Part shown: piece after piece, positions 11,125 through 20,247 of the stretch
Position numbering within the stretch: position 1 is the first letter of the stretch
How the letters are laid out: every line of letters begins with the position of its first letter
From: Trachipleistophora hominis
Lineage: Eukaryota > Microsporidia > Pleistophoridae
NCBI GenBank assembly: GCA_000316135.1
Contig: JH993851.1
Coordinates: 3,406 to 39,414 of the forward strand
Length of the DNA: 36,009 nt
Direction of reading: 5' to 3'
The notes under the pieces: generated by a model
What the model was told of the DNA's origin: nothing
The model's input: the letters and a program-made list of their open reading frames with translations, nothing else
Database searches by the model: none
Position numbers and translations under genes: made by a program

Positions 11125-13044
11125 TCAATTTAAAATAACATTCATACATTTTATCACCTTCTCAACCACATCCGTACTCATTTCATTCTTCACACATATT
11201 CGGATACCAGGCTCAGGATTAGTTACAAGGCCAACCCGTATGTTTTTCTTTGCAAATTCTTTTACTTTCTTCTCCATTGTAAGTAGCAATGCTATTCTGA
11301 AGCGTTCTTCAGTATTATACGTTGCTTTTGCAGTTTTGGTCGGTATTTTGTCTAAATCGGTACTGCTAAGATCGAACTCTCTGAGAATTTGTGACAGTTT
11401 GGTGCTATATCTGAGGTTGTTAAGCGTATTGATACGACTTTTTGAAGTATAAAGTTTGGTATCAAAACGTTTTTTCTCTTCTTCGCAGTTAGCGACACCT
11501 TGCTTGTCTTTTCGTGTTAATATGGGCGTATCCGTCTTTGTATGTGCCGCACAGCAATCTTCAATAACACGCTCATACCCGTAATTAGCACGTAAGGCGT
11601 GCTCCTTCTGCATTTCTTCCATTTTTTCTTGTCTGTTGTTTTCATCCTCGTCATTTTCGTTTAGCCGAATGATTAGCTCGTCAGTGTTTTCCTGTAACTT
11701 GTTTTTCATGTTCAGGTTGTGTCCTTGTCTTGCAGTTGTGCTGCTGGGTGTCTCTTCATCCTGTGCAAAAATAGCATTTTGTTTCTCAGGTTGGCCATCA
11801 ATCCCACAAAAATCAATTTTCCTCGTGTTATAGTCATCATTTTTTTCGTATTCGCTTTCTGTGCTATCTTCCTCCATACATCTGCATGCTTTGGCAAACT
11901 CGTAGCTTTCCAAGCCTATTTCTGCTTTATCTATTGCATTCTTAAGCTCGTTTTTGCCTGTATCATTCATTCTTATAACTATTATCGGAGATCTTTTATC
12001 ACTTATGATCGTGTATCGTATACTTCTGAATTCCTCGTGTATACGCCGCGCATCGAATAGATGAAACGGCAGTTCAAGCGCAAGCAGCACGAATTTGGTA
12101 AGAAATGCCGGTAAACTTGCAGAGAAACAATATGCCGGCGCGAGTAACCGCTGATAATCTACAACATGCATGTTTCCAGCGGCAAATGCACCATTAGAAC
12201 AAAATGTATGTGCAAATGATCCGATAATTATATCAATATCATTAACATCTGTGCCATAGAATGTCGATATTCCATGTTTGTCTAGCAAAGGTATAGAAAG
12301 AGATTCATCGACAATCAGTCGTAAGGGAAACTTTCGCTTCATTTCAAGGATTTTCGGCAGATCAAGAATCTTACCAGTGTTACGGAACAATCCTTCAGCG
12401 ATTATGAAATTTCTTTGCTTCCTGTTAACGTACCTGCTTAGCTTTTCTTCAAGTGTGCACATATCGAATTCAATCGTTGTCGCCTTGGTGGCGTAGAGAC
12501 CTCGTAGAATGGCCTCATTGCTGCAACGATGATAAAAAATGATGTCCCCGCGCCTGCAAAAGCACGTAATCACAGAATTCACGCATGTAAAACTATTACA
12601 ATATAGTATTGCAGACGACAAACCAACTAAATTAGCGATTTTTTTCTCCAATTCCAAGTGCAAATCAAGCGTGCCATAAAATCCTGGCGGACCGCAGGTA
12701 CCTACCCCGTAATGACGTATTGTTTGCTTGATCTCGTCTTTGAAGTAGTTGCATATGCTGAAAAAATCGTAGTCTGCCATTTCTATCATCGTGCCAAAGT
12801 TGTATTTGACCTTGGAGTCCGTATCTGTGTTTATGAGCGGCGATGGTGCAAATGAGTCCACAAGTCGTTGTACCTCCTGGTCGGAGAGGACAAGTATATT
12901 CGATTTGTGGTGGAACAGCTTAAATTTGATGAAAAAACCGACAATAGTCAGCTCAAAAAATATTCGAATTATTTCCTGCCAGTTTTCCATGAAAAACTCT
13001 TTGTATGACATGATAATACCTTGAATGTTAGTTTTAAAGCGCAT
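11125..13044 (-). CDS. LCB1: Serine palmitoyltransferase subunit 1 (LCB1)
   Basis: This protein is the regulatory subunit of the ER enzyme that condenses serine with palmitoyl-CoA, the first step of sphingolipid synthesis. It is 639 residues from the first ATG; a second in-frame ATG at 13009-13011 (residue 12) is an equally possible start. An N-terminal membrane segment lies at about 25-42. The alpha-oxoamine synthase fold follows, with the LCB1 signature YGVGTCGPPGFYGTLDLHLE at 112-131, VDESLS at 245-250 and GSFAHTFCSNGAFAAG at 275-290. The PLP lysine of LCB2 is absent at that last site, as expected for the non-catalytic LCB1. Residues about 375-575 are a long acidic, low-complexity insert unlike yeast or animal LCB1. 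After it the normal C-terminal domain resumes (RIALLLTMEKKVKEFAKK, then RVGLVTNPEPGIRICV). LCB2 is not in the window. Confidence 0.9.
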   Translation of the reverse strand: MRFKTNIQGIIMSYKEFFMENWQEIIRIFFELTIVGFFIKFKLFHHKSNILVLSDQEVQRLVDSFAPSPLINTDTDSKVKYNFGTMIEMADYDFFSICNYFKDEIKQTIRHYGVGTCGPPGFYGTLDLHLELEKKIANLVGLSSAILYCNSFTCVNSVITCFCRRGDIIFYHRCSNEAILRGLYATKATTIEFDMCTLEEKLSRYVNRKQRNFIIAEGLFRNTGKILDLPKILEMKRKFPLRLIVDESLSIPLLDKHGISTFYGTDVNDIDIIIGSFAHTFCSNGAFAAGNMHVVDYQRLLAPAYCFSASLPAFLTKFVLLALELPFHLFDARRIHEEFRSIRYTIISDKRSPIIVIRMNDTGKNELKNAIDKAEIGLESYEFAKACRCMEEDSTESEYEKNDDYNTRKIDFCGIDGQPEKQNAIFAQDEETPSSTTARQGHNLNMKNKLQENTDELIIRLNENDEDENNRQEKMEEMQKEHALRANYGYERVIEDCCAAHTKTDTPILTRKDKQGVANCEEEKKRFDTKLYTSKSRINTLNNLRYSTKLSQILREFDLSSTDLDKIPTKTAKATYNTEERFRIALLLTMEKKVKEFAKKNIRVGLVTNPEPGIRICVKNEMSTDVVEKVIKCMNVILN

Positions 13045-15608
13045 TTCAAAACGTATGGTTTTGATTCAAAGCGATACGATTCGACGTGACAAAAGGAAAC
13101 GATTATGACCAATGAGCATCTGATAATAAGATTCATTTGAAAAGTAGTTATTGCGTGTAAAACAGTTAAGCAGATATAAATAATTCACTATATATACCAA
13201 AATAGTGCAGTGATAAGAGATGTAATTGAAGTATCAATTAAATTACTATATATAATTTAATACTTTGAATCAAAATAGTACGGTTGGCAAGTTAAACATT
13301 ATCATAGAAATTTGAGTGTGTCATCGATCGTATTATCGCTGCAGGTACTTAAAACGTTTTGTTTTTTTTCATCAGAAACGACCTTGTATCTTAGAAATAG
13401 AGAAAGTTTGCACAAACCGTAGCTTTAAAAACGAATTTTTGTCGAAACTACTGTTCTGGACCAAAACAGTCAACAAACAACTCGTTTAATGCGTCAACTT
13501 CTAATATGTCTTGAGAATAGAGTCTCATGTTATTACGAAATATCATCTAGGTTTTAAACAGACGTTAATATACTTTCTTTATCTTTCTACAATTATTAAA
13601 GTGTATGAGGCCGTATAGAAAAATCAGGTATATATTATTACTATGGTAACAACTTAGATATGTTTTGATCATTAAACCCATTTAAATCGCTCCACGTTCG
13701 CTGTATATGGGGAGTTTTCTCTATTGATCTTTTATGTTTACCGGCAGTGATATATCGTCTAGCAATTTCTTAAGGAATATCATAGCAGCTGTAAATCATC
13801 GGAATGAGGATTTTACAGTATTTACAAGCAATTAAGACACAAATACGACAAACATCACATAAAACCATCATTAGAATTACCTTGTGGTAGCGCATAGCAG
13901 CATAATGTTGGTTTATAATTTCTTTTACAGCATTTACTGCGGCACAAATCTGTTGTTCTGTTTTACTTTTGTACCTGTTGTATGTGAAAATTTTTACATT
14001 TACACAAAGAAAAAATTCCTTCCGAAAATATGATCTCTGTTATGGCAATAGACAATGAATACAGAAAAATTTTTTATTGCTATAGGTGTTATCGGTGAAA
14101 CTAACCCAATTAAGATGCTTATGTTTGGTTGGCACACGTTGTAATTAACATCCATTATTGACAAATAAACACGTTTGTACGCTAAAATAAGATTAAAACC
14201 AAAAAACATATATTTGTTGTTTTTAATTAAAAATTTTTGCAAATTTTTCACATGAAGATTTTTTATTAGAAAATCATATTGTAAGTATATATGTGCATAG
14301 AAATTAAATACGATTATTTTATTGTAGTTGATGCTTTTTTAATCTTTTGTATACGAATCGAAGTGGTTATTGTTTTAAAGGTAGCTTGAATTCATTTCAT
14401 ACCGATACCTATGCTATGATTTCGTAGATCGGCTAAAAAGCTGAAATGATATGTCGAGTATTGTCATTTTTCTATTTTTGCTGTTCCGAGGTAAAATATT
14501 TGCAAACTCCCTCCCAAGATAAAACAAAATTTTAAATTTTACTTTTTCATAAGGAAAAGCAATTAGATTTTTACAAAGTCTAATTAGTCTTTTTGGGTTA
14601 AATGTTGGAAAAAGAAAAAATTAAAAATTTTAATCACGTATTAAAGCCTGGTGTAAGTTGTTTATTACAATAGATGGATACGTCGTGTTTGTACCACCGG
14701 AATTACATAAATAGATTATAATCAGATTTTGATGATAAGAACAAGCGGAAAATTTCAAAATGAAACAAAGTTATGAACGGAAATCAGAGATGTTTGAGGT
14801 ATATAAGTAAAAACGTTGGGAATAAAGAACGGTGTCAATAATAGCGTAAGTAAAATGAATTTATTAAAAGAGAACAAAAGTAATGTTTAAAACGTGTGGT
14901 TAATATCAATCGTGCTCTAAGATACGGATGGATTGTTCATTATGATAAAACACTGATACGAGCGTTCAAGTGTGTTGAAAATAAATATTTAAATTCGTTG
15001 CTAATTGATTATTAGAGAAAATAAAATAGAAAAAATATTATATCTGTGACTAAATAGTTAATACTGTGCCAAACAAGTAATCCTCACGCAGAATTGAAAA
15101 AACCACAGATTGTTAGTAACTGCAACAAAGCGATATTTTAATACATAATAACATATTAAACTATTGTTACAATAATTAACCTGTTTTATATAGTTCGAGT
15201 TGGTTTTAGACTATCGGAGAATAATTTTCACATATTCCTTTTTTGCTCACGCGAAAATCATGGAATACATGCCTAATTTAATGATTTTGCTAAATTTCTT
15301 TTCGTGTTTTTAGTATTTTGTGATTCAACTAATGATAACAACAGCCGATTTATCCAAAAGACGCCTATCATTTCATAACCAAGTCACTTTGAGGCAAAAT
15401 AACAAATTTTCCATTTTTTACGGCAAAATTTGGTCACCGAAGAATCGTTGAATTATAATAAACATCTTTTGTTTTTTCTTCCTTTAACATCCACCACATA
15501 TTTGCCTTAATCTTTAAATTAAATGTCAAAGTAACATTTCATACCAATTTACTATTTGTTTATCTCGTGTCAAAAAAAGATTCTTAAAGTATCTAATCAT
15601 ACCTAGCT
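13045..15608. other. Long AT-rich spacer
   Basis: No gene was found in these 2.6 kb. A tail-like fragment of the dispersed family (GTAATTGAAGTATCAATTAA) lies near 13220-13240, and a GGGAATAAAGAACGGTG block near 14818 may be another. The rest is AT-rich with no frame I accept. Confidence 0.55.
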
Positions 15609-15862
15609 ATGCCACGGCCGAAAAAATCTACGCCACCACCACGAAGTCCAAAAAAAAATCGCTGGACGATAAGATATGCTACTCGTGTAAACGAAAAGAT
15701 ACGCCATACTGGAGGGAAGGGTGGAAACCGAGTGTAGTGTTATGTAATGCATGTGGTTTAAGATATTCAAAGTACAGACGGGTGTGTATGCAGTGCAACA
15801 AAGTTGGTGTGAAAGCCAATTTTGAGAAAGTTTCGTGTCCTAAATGCAAGAGCTCATTATAA
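15609..15862 (+). CDS. Small GATA-type zinc-finger protein, -1 frameshift
   Basis: A GATA-type finger is read from 15677 (CYSC, then after 18 residues CNACG: C-X2-C-X18-C-X2-C), followed by a second C-X2-C-X12-C-X2-C pair (CMQC...CPKC), ending TAA at 15860-15862. That frame has no ATG at all. The ATG at 15609 opens a basic, proline-rich start (MPRPKKSTPPPRSPKK) in another frame, which leads into an A9 run at 15650-15658. A -1 shift there joins the two into about 84 residues. GATA fingers bind WGATAR-like DNA, so a nuclear transcription regulator is likely. The shift could be a sequencing error in the homopolymer, polymerase or ribosomal slippage on A-AAA-AAA, or a genuine inactivating mutation. 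A 5' intron is less likely, as I see no GTAAGT site. Confidence 0.75.
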
Positions 15863-16272
15863 ATAAAGATTATTTGCGTTATTTATAAAAACGGTGTGAG
15901 AATAGATTATTTTTAAAGCGGATTTTTTTACGAGATTGAAAATGTGGCAGGCACTTTTGGTCTTTTCAACTTATAAAATTGAATAGATCGAAGTTTGGAT
16001 AATTTCAATATTATAAATGGATTAAATGAACAACATGAAGGATATTTAAAGCGTAATGTGTATATATAAGGACTTCATGGTTATACGCGTGCTTGCTTGG
16101 AATTAAATAAGATCAGTGTTGACAATAATGAAAAATTACGAATACATGTCGATAAAACAGCATGTGATAATATGAGCTACGTGTGATATCCACTTCGACA
16201 GAGTCAATCTCACAACTATAAGTACCAGCGGAAAACTGCTTTGGAAAATAGCCAGTTTATACATGTCATAGC

Positions 16273-16300
16273 AATGATCATAGGCTGACCTATGATCATT
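16273..16300. repeat. Perfect 12-bp inverted repeat, 4-nt loop
   Basis: AATGATCATAGG, loop CTGA, then CCTATGATCATT: all 12 pairs match. It could be a hairpin in RNA or a DNA cruciform or protein-binding site. It is in a spacer with no gene within 400 bases, and no T run follows that would suggest a Pol III terminator. Confidence 0.8.
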
Positions 16301-16930
16301 AATCATGTGATTGTTTACGCTAAATATTACTAAACGTTGTAGTAAATTATGTAGTCTTGACTATACATGTCAATGAAGCTATTGTTTTCGAACGTGATCA
16401 ATTGAAAAACGTCTTATTGCTAAATTTCGTATATACAATACACGTAAAATTGTGAAATATATTTTCTAAACATATCAAAATTAGTATTTTATCTATAAAA
16501 TAAGCTAATTCGTATTTCCAATTATTTAGTGAGAGAATAAACGTCAAAAAACCCGGTTGATATGATAGGGAAGCACTTGTTACCAAACGTAATTCAATAG
16601 CATTTAATGTATTTGAAACAATTTGTTTCTTTTCCGGTTCATATTTGTGGTTTCCAGTTGTACAAGGGAGGATTGTCTTCGCGAGGTTTTAATATGTTAA
16701 AAGTTATACCATGATTGTATGTTAGAGTTTATAATTACACCGAATAAAAGATGTAATATTCGGTTTGAGGCATATATACGTATGATTTTGTTCTTTATAG
16801 AGATTATAAATTAGAAATACTAAATCAAAAAACTATGAACCGAAAAGAGAATGAAAACATGCTGGTGCGATGAAGATGATAAAACATTTTATGGTTATAA
16901 AAAGCGAAAGAATGGTAAAGATCCTATATT

Positions 16931-17030
16931 TTTTTGGTAAAAATGTGTTTTTTATTTATCTCCAGCAACAGACGCACACATTCTTCCAGTTCGCTGAATC
17001 GATCAGGACAGCCAGCTTTTGTTCACAGGG
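16931..17030 (+). repeat. Dispersed hairpin-like element, diverged copy
   Basis: Blocks in order are TTTTTTATTTATCTCC, GACGCACACATTC, the small inverted repeat TTCGCTGAA (16990-16998), GATCAGGACAGCC and CTTTTGTTCACAGG. Order and spacing match the family, although few bases of the core are identical. Confidence 0.45.
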
Positions 17031-17547
17031 AGATCTCCCATAGTTTATTAGAGGACCGCAGCCATTTATTTTCGCATTGAGAACAACATATCACTTATTC
17101 CGATATACGTAAAGCTGTAGCTGTCAATAAGCAGTACTTGATTTAGTGATTTTGATAACATACATAAATACACCAAGTTGAAAAATAACATGGTCGAAGA
17201 TGCGCGGATATAATTTGTTTAACTAGAAATAAAGCGTTAAATAGTAAATGATTATTGTAGTAAGCACAAAGATAATTTCATTTTTGAGATTATACTCGTG
17301 ACTTCTTTAGTCATGAGCTTACACGATGTATTAGTTATTGAATGCTTTTATGAGCGCCATAATTCAGGCCAGTTAAACATATTAAATAATAGAAAAATAA
17401 ATTATTTAAATAATGGAAAACTAAATTTTAATTAATATTAACAACAATACCGGAGTGGCAAATATAACCATCACATTAATATTAAAGTACAAGACGGTTT
17501 TACTTACAAATAACCATTAACTTGATCCAGTTTTTTACATTGCCAAC

Positions 17548-17787
17548 ATGGTTGGGATGAAAAACTGCCAGAAAATTAGCAGACGGGACACCCCAATTAT
17601 TGAAAATAAAAATCTATCTAGCATTATAAATGGGCTTGCAGAGATACGTTGTGTAATCATTCAAGCATTCTGCAGACGAAGTTTTGACAGCAATATTGTA
17701 AAAATTGGTGTATCAGAAGCGAACATGATTTATCACGTCAAACAATATTTTGATGAACATTTGGTAATTCAGTGCAGACATTTCTAA
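17548..17787 (+). CDS. Doubtful 79-residue unknown frame
   Basis: This ATG-started frame encodes a mixed-composition polypeptide (SRRDTPIIENKNLSSIINGL, later GVSEANMIYHVKQYFDEHL). It has balanced amino acid use for such AT-rich DNA, which is the only argument for it. There is no CCC/GGG start motif, no membrane segment and no recognised domain. It may be a small gene, a fragment of a decayed one, or chance. Confidence 0.25.
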   Translation: MVGMKNCQKISRRDTPIIENKNLSSIINGLAEIRCVIIQAFCRRSFDSNIVKIGVSEANMIYHVKQYFDEHLVIQCRHF

Positions 17788-18437
17788 AATAACCACGTAG
17801 AAGTTTGACGGTTCTCATATTCATATGGATCGAATGTGGAGATATAATGGAACTTCCTTATTCGTGTAGTTCCGAATTATTAATCGATCACTTATCTGAT
17901 GCGACTCATAGATATTCCTTATACGACATGATTATATATTTCTTTTCACAAAATAATATTTAAGTATCGCATTTTTTAGTTAAATAAAACAAGATATCAT
18001 TAAAATTCTATTAAATTGAATGCTGACAAAAGCAATCCGAAAAATTAAACCTATAAACAAATCGAGCACATCAACTTTTAATGTAATTGTCACAAAATAA
18101 TACTTTGGTATGAATGCAACATAAAAGGTAAGTAATTTAAATAACCATTTATATTTTAGGCAAACTGTACTTTAACATGTTTTAACATGTCTGTAGATTA
18201 TTTCTTACGTCTTCTAAAGAAAAGAAGAGTTAGTAGACTTTTTGGTCGTCTATTAATTATTTTTTTGTTTTTTTGTAACGATTAGCACGAGCTAACCCAA
18301 TATTCTTTAACTTGGTGATTTTCTATACCGGGAAACAAGCGTGTTGACATAAAAATAATGTTGTTCAAGTCGGCTACATGCATCGCATCGATGATTTATT
18401 ATAATGAATAAAGACACCAAGCTATGCAAACTTTACG

Positions 18438-18449
18438 TGGCCCGGGCCA
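18438..18449. repeat. GC-rich 12-bp palindrome
   Basis: TGGCCCGGGCCA is perfectly self-complementary and wholly GC apart from its ends, in a spacer of roughly 30% GC. It lies about 320 bases past the 3' end of the PDI-like gene. It might be a protein-binding site; no function is shown. Confidence 0.7.
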
Positions 18450-18771
18450 TAAATAAAAGTACGTTCCTAACAGCTTGTATTTAGAGCTCTCATTTGTTCC
18501 TCTTAAGTTCAACTAAAAATTTGTTTAGTTTTAGGAAGAACATTGAGTTAACATCATATTTTGGCTAACCTAAGTTTTACGTTCAAGATGGCCTAAGATT
18601 TCTTCATACAATCAGTCAGTTAATCGCTGAAATTACAACGCTGGTTAAGATTTAAATTAAATATACGTTAACGTATGGTAAATCAACGATTGTCTCAAAC
18701 AATAGTTGAATACTTTAGATGTGCTTGCATGGCAATGACCAACTCGTCTACCAAATACCACTTTAATTAAT

Positions 18772-20247
18772 TTATTCTCGCTTCAAGATATTTTTCCTTT
18801 TTGATACCAATGAGACCAAAAATCCAAGTATAAAGAGGAAAATGATACCAAACATGTACTTTTTCCAACTTGAACGATATGGATATGGTTTCAGCTTTCC
18901 TTCGAAATACATGTTAACCAGTGTTAGAAGATCGTTGTAAAAATCGACCGAGTTGAAGCGCACCTTCCTGGTAAAGAACAGTTGCCGCTGTGGATCAAAG
19001 ATAACCATAACGGGTGATTTGAGACCGGGCAACAGCGCAGGCAGAAACATCGAAAACTCGTTAACATCCAGAACCGCCATGACCTGGTCGTTGAACGGCA
19101 ACCCCGTGTTAATACGGTTGGCGGCATCTTCAAGAAGCTCCACCAACTCATCGTTTTGTGTCAGAAGAAGTACGGCCGGTTTGATTCCGTGGAAAACCGT
19201 GTAGAAGTTGTCATTCGTTATTCTCGTTACATTCGGGAAATGCGAGTTAAATAGCCACTCAGCAATTCCCTGCGGATTACTCAGTGGTATCGGACAGCGG
19301 TGGAAAACGTTATCCTTAAAGACGGTAAGGATAACACGTTCCTCGTCCTTTGCATCCTCTTCATCCGCTTTCTTCGGATATATTGAGGCTCTTTGGAAAA
19401 GAGCCGGGTCCTTGCTCTTGAAGATTTGTGCACGCAGTTTGTATTCGTGCGCGGCCTTTCTATAGAAGCTGTTCGCGAGTCCAAGATTCGAATAGAAAAC
19501 GACGAATTTTGGAGATTTTGCATCTTTAGACACCAGTTGCTCGAATTCTTCCAGGTTAATTTCCTTGAAGCTCGGAGCCATAAGCCGATCTACAAATTCA
19601 AACACGCTTGCAGGCGTGTGCTTGCCGCTGTAGCCAGCAAGTATGCCGTTGTATATTGCGATGACAGCAGGAAATGTCTGAATGTTGAATCTATGTGTGA
19701 GATTTACCGCGTTGTTTTCGCTTATTTCGCCAACCTTCAGCTGACCACTGTATTTTTTAGCGACATCCGCGACGATAGTTCTAATTGGATCCTTTCTCTT
19801 GGAATAGAACAGGATCAACCACGGGCCTTCGAATCCAGAGTAGAAATCGCGCTCGTAAAGAACGATAACCTTGCCGTCTTCCGGACTGGCCCTGCTGAAC
19901 ACCTTCATGTCCACGTCCAAGTTGTCAGTGATAAACTTAGCAATGCCATTGTAGTCCGAATAGCCTCTCAGCCTCGAAATTTCCTCCTTGCCCTTGTTCA
20001 ATATGAGCGTAGGCACAGCCACGATATCCAGCGCATCGCAGTCGCACTCATCACAGCTAATTTGCTTGAACTTAATTCCTGTATCATGACGCATCAGCAT
20101 GTCCTCTATTTCATTTATGTGTGGGCTCATGTTCTGGCAGTGTACGCAGTTTTCTTTGTAGAATTTTGTGAGGTACACCGAGCCGCTCGAGGGCAGTTCG
20201 CAGGCACTTTTCTGTGCAGCCAGGATCATAGGTAGTAAAATCAGCAT
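18772..20247 (-). CDS. Membrane-anchored protein disulfide isomerase-like protein
   Basis: This 491-residue protein has an N-terminal signal peptide (about 1-15, LILLPMILAAQ). A thioredoxin domain (about 20-112) carries the redox motif CVHC at 34-37 and the cis-proline in AVPT (Pro79). A second thioredoxin fold (about 118-223) lacks a CXXC but keeps TFPA (Pro193). Two further divergent, redox-inactive regions (about 226-340 and 341-450) follow. A C-terminal membrane helix lies at about 465-482, with a basic tail (SKRKNILKRE). The layout of one active and several inactive thioredoxin folds plus a transmembrane anchor matches ER oxidoreductases of the PDI/TMX type, which form or rearrange disulfides in secreted proteins. 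The tail has Lys at -3, part of an ER-retrieval KKXX signal but lacking Lys at -4. An extra cysteine cluster (CDECDC, 65-70) in the active domain is unusual. The start ATG lies just before the hydrophobic signal. Confidence 0.88.
   Translation of the reverse strand: MLILLPMILAAQKSACELPSSGSVYLTKFYKENCVHCQNMSPHINEIEDMLMRHDTGIKFKQISCDECDCDALDIVAVPTLILNKGKEEISRLRGYSDYNGIAKFITDNLDVDMKVFSRASPEDGKVIVLYERDFYSGFEGPWLILFYSKRKDPIRTIVADVAKKYSGQLKVGEISENNAVNLTHRFNIQTFPAVIAIYNGILAGYSGKHTPASVFEFVDRLMAPSFKEINLEEFEQLVSKDAKSPKFVVFYSNLGLANSFYRKAAHEYKLRAQIFKSKDPALFQRASIYPKKADEEDAKDEERVILTVFKDNVFHRCPIPLSNPQGIAEWLFNSHFPNVTRITNDNFYTVFHGIKPAVLLLTQNDELVELLEDAANRINTGLPFNDQVMAVLDVNEFSMFLPALLPGLKSPVMVIFDPQRQLFFTRKVRFNSVDFYNDLLTLVNMYFEGKLKPYPYRSSWKKYMFGIIFLFILGFLVSLVSKRKNILKRE

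Larger units (their letters stand above)
15863..18771. other. Long AT-rich spacer with palindromes and repeats
   Basis: It contains a perfect 12-bp inverted repeat (16273-16300), a dispersed element (16931-17030) within a possibly decayed coding stretch, a doubtful 79-residue frame (17548-17787) and a GC-rich palindrome (18438-18449). I accept no firm gene here. Confidence 0.55.

Noticed and set aside
18187..18285. 32-residue ATG frame ending in a hydrophobic helix
   Set aside because: It resembles a tiny tail-anchored protein (KKRRVSRLFGRLLIIFLFF), but it is short enough to be chance in T-rich DNA and has no start motif.
18496..18541. Imperfect inverted repeat GTTCCTC...AACTAAA / TTTAGTTTTAGGAAGAAC
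   Set aside because: Pairing needs several gaps; it could be chance in AT-rich sequence.
19393..20235. 280-residue plus-strand frame opposite the PDI-like gene
   Set aside because: It is the antisense shadow of a gene with clear thioredoxin motifs, signal peptide and membrane helix.
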